A model generated the notes under the pieces. It was given only the letters and a program-made list of their open reading frames with translations, had not been told where the DNA came from and made no database searches. A stretch of DNA of 22,500 nucleotides from the NCBI GenBank assembly GCA_963575745.1, contig CAUYUJ010018479.1:103913-126412 (forward strand), given 5' to 3'. This DNA comes from Prorocentrum cordatum. Taxonomy: Eukaryota > Sar > Dinophyceae > Prorocentrales > Prorocentraceae. This document shows positions 18,053 to 22,500 of the stretch, piece after piece (the stretch's first letter is position 1; each line of letters begins with the position of its first letter). Both the position numbers and the translations under genes were made by a program.

Positions 18053-18201
18053 TTAAGTCGGGCATGTCCCTCTACAGGAGGAACACCCCATAGTCGCACA
18101 ACAGTCTGGGGACGATGTTTTCACCATTTTGTTCGACTATGTTTGAATATGTTGTTCGACTTCGCCCAACATCCGGCTGTAGGAGGATGTGCCCGACCTG
18201 A
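18053..18201. mobile_element. MITE-like element, copy 3, abutting the exon 2 acceptor
   Basis: Left end TTAAGTCGGGCATGTCCC; the reverse complement of the right end is TCAGGTCGGGCACATCC. 149 bases. Flanking octamers GTTAAGCG (18045-18052) and GTTCAGCG (18202-18209) match at 7 of 8 positions. Shares CTGTAGGAGGATGTGCCCGACC with copy 1. The 3' flanking octamer contains TTCAG, a possible splice acceptor for FKBP exon 2. Confidence 0.8.
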
Positions 18202-18217
18202 GTTCAGCGACGCTCAG

Positions 18218-18390
18218 GGCCGCGGGCCGCTCTGCGCCTTCGTCGCGGGCGGCGGCGGCGCCCCGCGGGCCGCGGCACCGCGGCGGGTGGCCGCGGCGCT
18301 GCTGCTGCAGGGCGCGGCGGGAGCGGCGCTGCCCGGGCGGGCGCGGGCCCGCGAGGGCTTCGTGGAGACGCCCTCCGGCCTGCAGTACAG
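18218..18390 (+). CDS. FKBP-type isomerase, exon 2 (transit peptide, thylakoid signal, start of mature protein)
   Basis: Reads 57 codons plus two bases. In order: GRGPLCAFVAG, an FVAP-like motif as found at the start of dinoflagellate transit peptides; an Ala/Gly/Pro/Arg stretch; a twin arginine (PRRVAAALLL) with a short hydrophobic core; an A-x-A cleavage site (GRARA); then a mature start REGFVETPSGLQYR. The 'SGLQYR' motif is typical of the strand just before the FKBP fold in plastid FKBPs. This predicts Tat-dependent delivery to the thylakoid lumen. Acceptor CTCAG|GGC at 18217 is phase 0; an alternative acceptor is TTCAG at 18207. Donor TACAG|GTCATG at 18391 is phase 2. The end of a MITE-like element lies 8-16 bases upstream of the chosen acceptor. 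Confidence 0.72.
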
Positions 18391-18414
18391 GTCATGGGGC
18401 AGCGTTCGGGGGGG

Positions 18415-19411
18415 TGTCGGGGGCAGCCACGAGGGGAGTGATTACTAGGGAGGGGGGCTGGATCAGAGGCGTTTTTTTTTCTTACTTGAAACGAGTCGTG
18501 GGTGGAATCAAAACATGATGTCCGCGCTGGGTCCCCGTCGGACGAGCGGAAATGCGAGCGGAGTGGCGCGCGCGAGGTCGCGCGCGACCCTTCCCTGGTA
18601 ATAACGTGAATGTGCGGGCGTCGCGGCGACGGCAACGACGATGGACGATGGCGGCGCCTGGGCCGACGGCGACGACGACGGCGGCAACGGCGACGGCGGC
18701 GACGACGAACATCGCGGCGACGGCGGCGACGGCGCCCGGGCCCACGGGCGAACTTGCGCCTTGCCCTCGCTCCTGGAGTCCCGCGCCAGATTTTATGGGA
18801 GGGGCGAAATTTCTGCGCGCAGTTCTGCCCCAGCCGTCCCTCCCCTTTACTCAAGCTTCCTTGTCGCTTTAGTAGAACACTTTTTCGGAATGTATTGGTC
18901 CGCGGTCTGCCTCGGGAAAGCCCTGGGGATGCGGTGGTGATGCGGGTTCAGGTCCCGGTCGGGGGTCGGGGGCATTGTTTTTCCTGCCAGTTCACCCCGC
19001 GATGCATTTGCTCGAGTAGTGAGGTTCGCGTTGCATCGGGTCGCGGCTGCCTTTTGGACATGTTTTCAGCGAGTTGTATATGCTCTTTGACAGGAGAGCC
19101 AGGGCGCGAGCGTAGGACGTGGCTCGGCAATTCGGACGCGCCGCCGCGGTTGTCGCGCAATAAAGCAACAACCCTTCCCTTCACTAAAAGGTTCGTTTCT
19201 TTATCAACTAGCTCCTTCAATGTAATCATGAGCGCCTTTCACTTCCAAGGTGGATCACATGGCGGGGGCCAGGCGATCTCCCCAGATGTCATGGCGCTTT
19301 GTCTTACTTCAGTGCGTCCTTGGCCCTCTCCCCTCTCGCCCCTGGGCAGCGCCGTGCCGACCATCGTTTGCGCCCCCCCCTCTTGGACACCCACCTCTTG
19401 GCCGCCCCCGA
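18415..19411. other. Intronic stretch without a recognised gene
   Basis: Contains GAC/GGC triplet-rich DNA (about 18605-18735) that is open on both strands. No domain or element ends recognised. Confidence 0.4.
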
Positions 19412-19454
19412 CTTCGGGCCTGCAGTACAGGTCAGGGGCAGCGTTAGGGGGGGG
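19412..19454 (+). repeat. Copy of the exon 2 donor junction
   Basis: The run GGCCTGCAGTACAGGTCA, then GGGGCAGCGTT and a G run, repeats 18373-18414 with only a few changes, 1040 bases downstream. It recreates the SGLQYR codons and the CAG|GT donor. Upstream similarity stops at about the TCGGG or TCCGG, and no open continuation beyond 12 codons exists. Confidence 0.85.
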
Positions 19455-19455
19455 G

Positions 19456-19830
19456 CTACGGTAGGTTCATCGCAGGAGGAGGACAATGCCCCGACACCGC
19501 TACCCTTCCCGCCGCTTCCCCCTTTCGAGCCTCCCGGGAGTCCCTCGTCGCCGCCAGATTCGCTTGGATATCTTGGCCAGAACGCACCGTGGGAGAGGTC
19601 CGGGAAATGTCGGTATCGGTACCTTTTGTTTCCCAAGACGGCAACGGAGGCGTTCCAGGTTGAATTCCGAATCATGGGACGACGCGGAAGCGCGGATGGA
19701 CACGATAACACCAGAGGACCTGGCGGAATTCGATCTTGAACGATCGGGTCCGTGATCCGTTCAAGGTTGATCGATCGACGCGGTGCCCACATTTTCTTGC
19801 GCGTGCCGACGCCGCGCGGACCTACCGTAG
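19456..19830. mobile_element. 375-bp TIR element (CTACGGTAGGT family, long form)
   Basis: Perfect 11-base terminal inverted repeats CTACGGTAGGT and ACCTACCGTAG. The right half carries the GAACGATCGG and GTTCAAGGTTGATCGATC words typical of the family (see 10804-10995). The left half matches 16365-16520. Non-coding; no clear target duplication, partly because the left flank is a G run. Confidence 0.8.
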
Positions 19831-20366
19831 TTGGGCGGCGAAATCTATGCATATCCACCGCTGTTGAACAGTGTGGGTCGGCCAACATTGGCACCAGGAG
19901 TTGAGTGTTTGCTTCCTTGGCCGGGCCAGAAAGCGTACACACCGTTCGTGAGCCCAGGGTGAGCCTGGCCAGCGGCGGTGGTGATGTATAGATCTCGTCG
20001 CCCTTGAGCGGCTCAAGGGTGGGGACATCGACCCTTTATTTCGGGCATTGACAGAATGCACCCCCAGACAAGACGACAGAGGAATCCCGCACGGGTTCAC
20101 TCGACCTTGAAATTCGAGTGTGCCTGTGCAGACCCCCGTCGGTTTCGCCAATCGACGCACGTTTCGCCGGATACACGCGGTTGTGCTTCGGCCGTCGATT
20201 CGTGATTCCGCCTGGGCGTATTCGAAATGCGGTGCCGCGCGCACACGTTGAGTGCCCCACACGCTTCCATTAAAAGGGCCTTTGGTGAATAGGGATGCTC
20301 CCGACTGCTACCTTCTGATAGCGGGTATTCGGGGGAAGAACAACCTAATTTCCGATACCGAATTAC
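19831..20366. other. Intronic stretch without a recognised gene
   Basis: Includes a short perfect palindrome CCCTTGAGCGGCTCAAGGG (20001-20019). No domain in any frame. Confidence 0.4.
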
Positions 20367-20464
20367 TTTCCTCGTTTCCTCGTTTCCTCGTTTTCGTTTC
20401 CTCGTTTCCTCGTTTTTTGCCCTTTCCTCGTTTCTTCAGAATTTCCAATTTTGCCCTTTCCTCG
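20367..20464. repeat. TTTCCTCG tandem repeat
   Basis: About eight copies of TTTCCTCG, some as TTTCCTCGTT or TTTTCG variants, then two spaced copies after TTTTGCCC. Confidence 0.85.
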
Positions 20465-20647
20465 TGTTCGTTTTCTTGGGCCTCCTGCGAGGGTCTGGTT
20501 GCCACCGCTGGAGGGGACGCATATCGACCCGCCACCGCCCACCGAGCTCCGATCTGGGCCCGACGGCCAAGCCCGCCCGGGAGCGCACTGTCTCGCGATC
20601 GGACCCTGTCGCCGATCCGTCGGCGGCGTACCGCCGATTCCAGCGAG

Positions 20648-20844
20648 GGATTGCAAAAAACCCAAGGATTGCAAACAAACCCAGGATTGCTAAAAAACCC
20701 TGGATTGCAAACAAACCCAAGGTTTTTTTGCAAACCCTGGATTGCAAAAAAACCTGGATTACAACAAAAACAGGGTTTTCTTTGCAATCCGTTTTTTTTT
20801 TGCAATCCTGTTTTTTTTGCAATCCTTGGTTTTTGTTGCAATCC
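20648..20844. repeat. Inverted array of GGATTGCAAACAAACC units
   Basis: Six forward units (GGATTGCAAAAAACCCAA and variants, about 18 bases each) are followed by four inverted units (TTTTTTTTGCAATCC). The whole 197-base block can fold into a long stem. The flanks on either side are GC-rich. Confidence 0.9.
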
Positions 20845-20974
20845 TTCGATGTTTCCCCAGCTGAGCCGGCCCCCCCGAATGTTCCCCCTCAACAGGGTCC
20901 TGCAGGAGTCGCCATGAAGCAGGTGGGTCTCGCGGGGAGCTCTGGGCCTCCCGAGTGGGGCTGGAGCGGACGGG

Positions 20975-21141
20975 GTCGGAGGATCGTGCCGCATGGCCGC
21001 TGCTTCGGTGATGCGGCTCGATATTGGGGAGATTTCCTCCACGCCCACGTCGCCGATGCATCGTCGACGCATCGCCGACGCATCGCTGACGCGTCGGCGA
21101 TGCATCGGCGATGTATCGGCGATGCGGCGCGATCCTCCGAC
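20975..21141. mobile_element. Nested inverted-repeat (foldback) element
   Basis: Outer arms GTCGGAGGATCGTGCCGCAT (20975-20994) and ATGCGGCGCGATCCTCCGAC (21122-21141) match at 19 of 20 positions. Inside is a second hairpin with 28-base arms (21054-21081 and 21091-21118, 25 of 28 matched) built from GCATCGCCGACG words. Non-coding. Confidence 0.75.
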
Positions 21142-21372
21142 TCCAGCTACTAGGAACCCAGTTGGGAGACCTCGAAGCAGTCGCCATACATGGAAACGTT
21201 TCCTCCAGGAAGCGGGGACCCTGTCCCTGGGGCTGCCCCCCTCAGTAGGCCCCAGCTCTTCATCCTGGGTCGTTGCTTGACTGTCCAGGGGCCCGTGGAG
21301 GACCCCAGCCCGAACGCGGAGGGCAGCTTCCAGTGCCCCGTTCCTCCAGGACCCGTTTCCTGCATGCCACAG

Positions 21373-21681
21373 GAGGGGTCTGGCGACCAGCCCAAGAAGG
21401 GCCAGCTCGTCGCCGCGGACTACACGGGCTGGCTCGAGGACTTCGAGTCGGAGGCCAAGTTCGACTCCTCGCGCGACCGGCGGCGGCCGCTCGAGTTCCC
21501 GGTGGGCACTGGGAAGGTCATCAAGGCCTGGGACGAGGCTCTGCTGGGCATGAAGGTCGGTGAGCGGCGCCTCATCGTCGTGCCGCCGGCGATCGGGTAC
21601 GGGAACAAGGCGGTGGGGCCCATTCCTCCGGGGTCAACGCTGTACTTCGACGTAGAGCTCGTTCGCATCGGGAAGCGGTAG
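21373..21681 (+). CDS. FKBP-type peptidyl-prolyl cis-trans isomerase, last exon (catalytic core)
   Basis: Encodes 102 residues and a TAG stop, nearly a whole FKBP domain (FKBP12 is 107-108 residues). Conserved pocket residues are visible: Y in DYTGWL (exon residue 17), FDSSRDRR (30-37), the F of EFPVGTG (42), VIKAWDEAL with the pocket Trp (49-57), GERR (63-66), the Tyr of IGYG (76), and IPPGSTLYFDVEL (84-96). Family knowledge: these proteins catalyse prolyl cis-trans isomerisation and bind FK506-type ligands; lumenal members assist folding or assembly of photosynthetic proteins. The exon is taken to start after CCACAG (21372), because EGSGDQPKKGQ is where homology begins. The open frame continues upstream to 21190 without homology. 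Phase 0 here does not match the phase-2 end of exon 2, so a 4-, 7- or 10-base micro-exon or an upstream acceptor is needed. The frame ends cleanly and the domain looks intact. Confidence 0.93.
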   Translation, partial: EGSGDQPKKGQLVAADYTGWLEDFESEAKFDSSRDRRRPLEFPVGTGKVIKAWDEALLGMKVGERRLIVVPPAIGYGNKAVGPIPPGSTLYFDVELVRIGKR

Positions 21682-22368
21682 TGCCAGAGCCGCAAGAGTT
21701 CCGCCAGTTTCGACGCGGGCTGGTGTTGTAGCGGGCTGTTAAAGATCGATGCCGCCCGATGGAGCGCGCGTCTGCGCGCAGCAGCAGCAGCATCAGCAAC
21801 AGCAGTAGCAGTTGCATCAGCAACAGTAGCGGGGTAGTCTTGGTAAGTATGTTAGGGGTGGTAGTATCAGTCGTACGAGTACTAGTGCAGATAGCAGGCG
21901 TAGCAAAATAAGGAGGATACGTTTACGTAGTCGATGCATAGAAGCATAAGGAAACTTATAGCATGACGTAGAGGCAGACGTAGAAGTATGCTAGCATGAC
22001 CCGATCTTCTCATGGTTATTGGGCCGTATTGGCGCTTTGGGGACCCGCATAGGTGGGGAATTCATTGGGCCTGCACGAAAACGGCATGTGGTTGACCATC
22101 ACCTCATCACAGGTTGACATGGACCACGGTGGGGATCAGCTCCACGATATCAGGGCAATTTGGAACTTTGAATTCTCAATCGCGCCCCATGGGCCCGGGA
22201 AAGGCCACGCGACAAGCCGCGATGTGCCAACGTTCGAAGCGGCTTGAGGGCGCTCCTTTCTCTTGCCATGCGGCACGGTGGCGAAAACTTAGGATGTTAC
22301 AGGTGGATGGAATGATACGTACGTGATCGTGTGTGCGAATATGCGCGCACACATTTGTATACGTACAT

Positions 22369-22370
<2 letters not shown>
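21682..22370. other. 3' flank of the FKBP gene
   Basis: Begins with the 3' untranslated region. 21778-21832 is a CAG/CAT/CAA triplet-rich patch and 21840-22000 is GTA/GCA-rich. No polyadenylation hexamer of the AATAAA type was seen just after the stop. No second gene recognised; a 64-codon frame at 22053-22247 has no recognisable domain. Confidence 0.5.
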
Positions 22371-22399
<29 letters not shown>

Positions 22400-22406
22400 C
22401 GGAGAG
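22371..22406. repeat. GA microsatellite
   Basis: About 16 GA dinucleotides, in a surrounding tract of alternating purine and pyrimidine (GTGTGCG, GCGCGCACAC). Confidence 0.95.
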
Positions 22407-22500
22407 ATGGATATGAGTGTGCCTTGCATATGCATACGCGCGTACGTTGGCGCATTCACTTGCACAAGACTTGCGTGCGCGCACACTCCTGCAATACGCA

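Larger units (their letters stand above)
16378..18217 (+). other. Intron 1 of the FKBP gene (proposed)
   Basis: 1840 bases with GTGCCT at the start and CTCAG at the end. It holds dispersed-repeat sequence (16380-16616), a GGT-rich tract (about 16670-16733), a 175-bp inverted-repeat element (17213-17387), a MITE with a perfect target duplication (17579-17722) and a second relative (18053-18201). Several open frames occur on both strands, for example 16813-17241, but none shows a recognisable domain, so I do not call a gene inside it. Confidence 0.45.
18391..21372 (+). other. Intron 2 region of the FKBP gene (probably contains an unlocated micro-exon)
   Basis: About 2.98 kb from GTCATG to CCACAG. 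Contents: a GAC/GCG-rich trinucleotide stretch (about 18605-18735), a copy of the exon-2 donor junction (19412-19454), a TIR element (19456-19830), a TTTCCTCG array (20367-20464), an inverted GGATTGCA array (20648-20844) and a nested hairpin element (20975-21141). Homology predicts about three residues between LQYR and EGSGDQ. I could not find a convincing micro-exon supplying them. Confidence 0.45.

Noticed and set aside
19405-19464. The second SGLQYR-encoding segment considered as a functional alternative exon.
   Set aside because: Upstream residues do not resemble exon 2, and reading on past the junction hits a stop within the TIR element.
20001-20019. A perfect short palindrome whose right half, GGCTCAAG, recalls the end of the dinoflagellate spliced leader.
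   Set aside because: Only eight bases match and the upstream leader sequence is absent, so it is not evidence of a retroposed transcript.
20308-21105. A 265-codon minus-strand frame across the GGATTGCA array.
   Set aside because: Made of three unrelated repeat blocks (hairpin element, inverted array, TTTCCTCG array); no conserved sequence.
21778-21832. CAG/CAA triplets after the FKBP stop, considered as a continuation of the protein (poly-Gln).
   Set aside because: The FKBP frame ends at TAG 21679-21681 right after the normal end of the domain; the triplets lie in the 3' flank.

Overview
The window looks like nuclear DNA of a GC-rich, repeat-laden, intron-rich alga with a complex plastid, most likely a peridinin dinoflagellate. 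This is inference. It rests on one confident gene, split over about 5.4 kb by multi-kilobase introns, whose product carries a layered plastid presequence: a signal peptide, a segment with an FVAP-like 'FVAG', then a twin-arginine thylakoid-lumen signal. It also rests on very low gene density and on many small inverted-repeat elements of the kind called introners. There is no sign of bacterial operons, tRNA or rRNA genes, or CRISPR. A haptophyte, pelagophyte or other secondary-plastid alga is not excluded.

Layout. 1-1190: a GCGACG-rich minisatellite that on the minus strand reads as a hydrophobic 11-residue repeat protein broken by two frame changes. 1180-7000: degenerate tandem repeats (about 90-100 bp, about 18-20 bp and 91 bp units), then a well-conserved 77-bp satellite (5158-6395) flanked on both sides by copies of a roughly 165-bp repeat. 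7170-13480: simple-sequence tracts (TC, GGA, a 458-bp GAT array), a 214-bp tandem duplication, a 33-bp-arm hairpin, and two stretches of an 83-bp degenerate satellite. 13720-15640: dispersed elements, including a 532-bp element with 173/175-bp inverted arms that may be spliced as an intron of a small unidentified gene.

16252-21681 holds the FKBP-type peptidyl-prolyl isomerase gene (+ strand). Exon 1 encodes a signal peptide. Exon 2 encodes the transit region, the twin-arginine thylakoid signal and the start of the mature protein. Exon 3 encodes the complete catalytic core. Its introns are full of short terminal-inverted-repeat (TIR) elements. One is a textbook MITE (miniature inverted-repeat element) at 17579-17722, with 14-bp perfect TIRs and a perfect 8-bp target duplication. 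A relative abuts the exon 2 acceptor, with an AG inside its target duplication. The link between exon 2 and exon 3 is unresolved by a few codons, so a micro-exon is probably missing.

21682-22500 is 3' flank with GCA/GTA-rich sequence and a GA microsatellite. Most long open frames in the window result from GC-rich tandem repeats open in several frames, and are not reported as genes.
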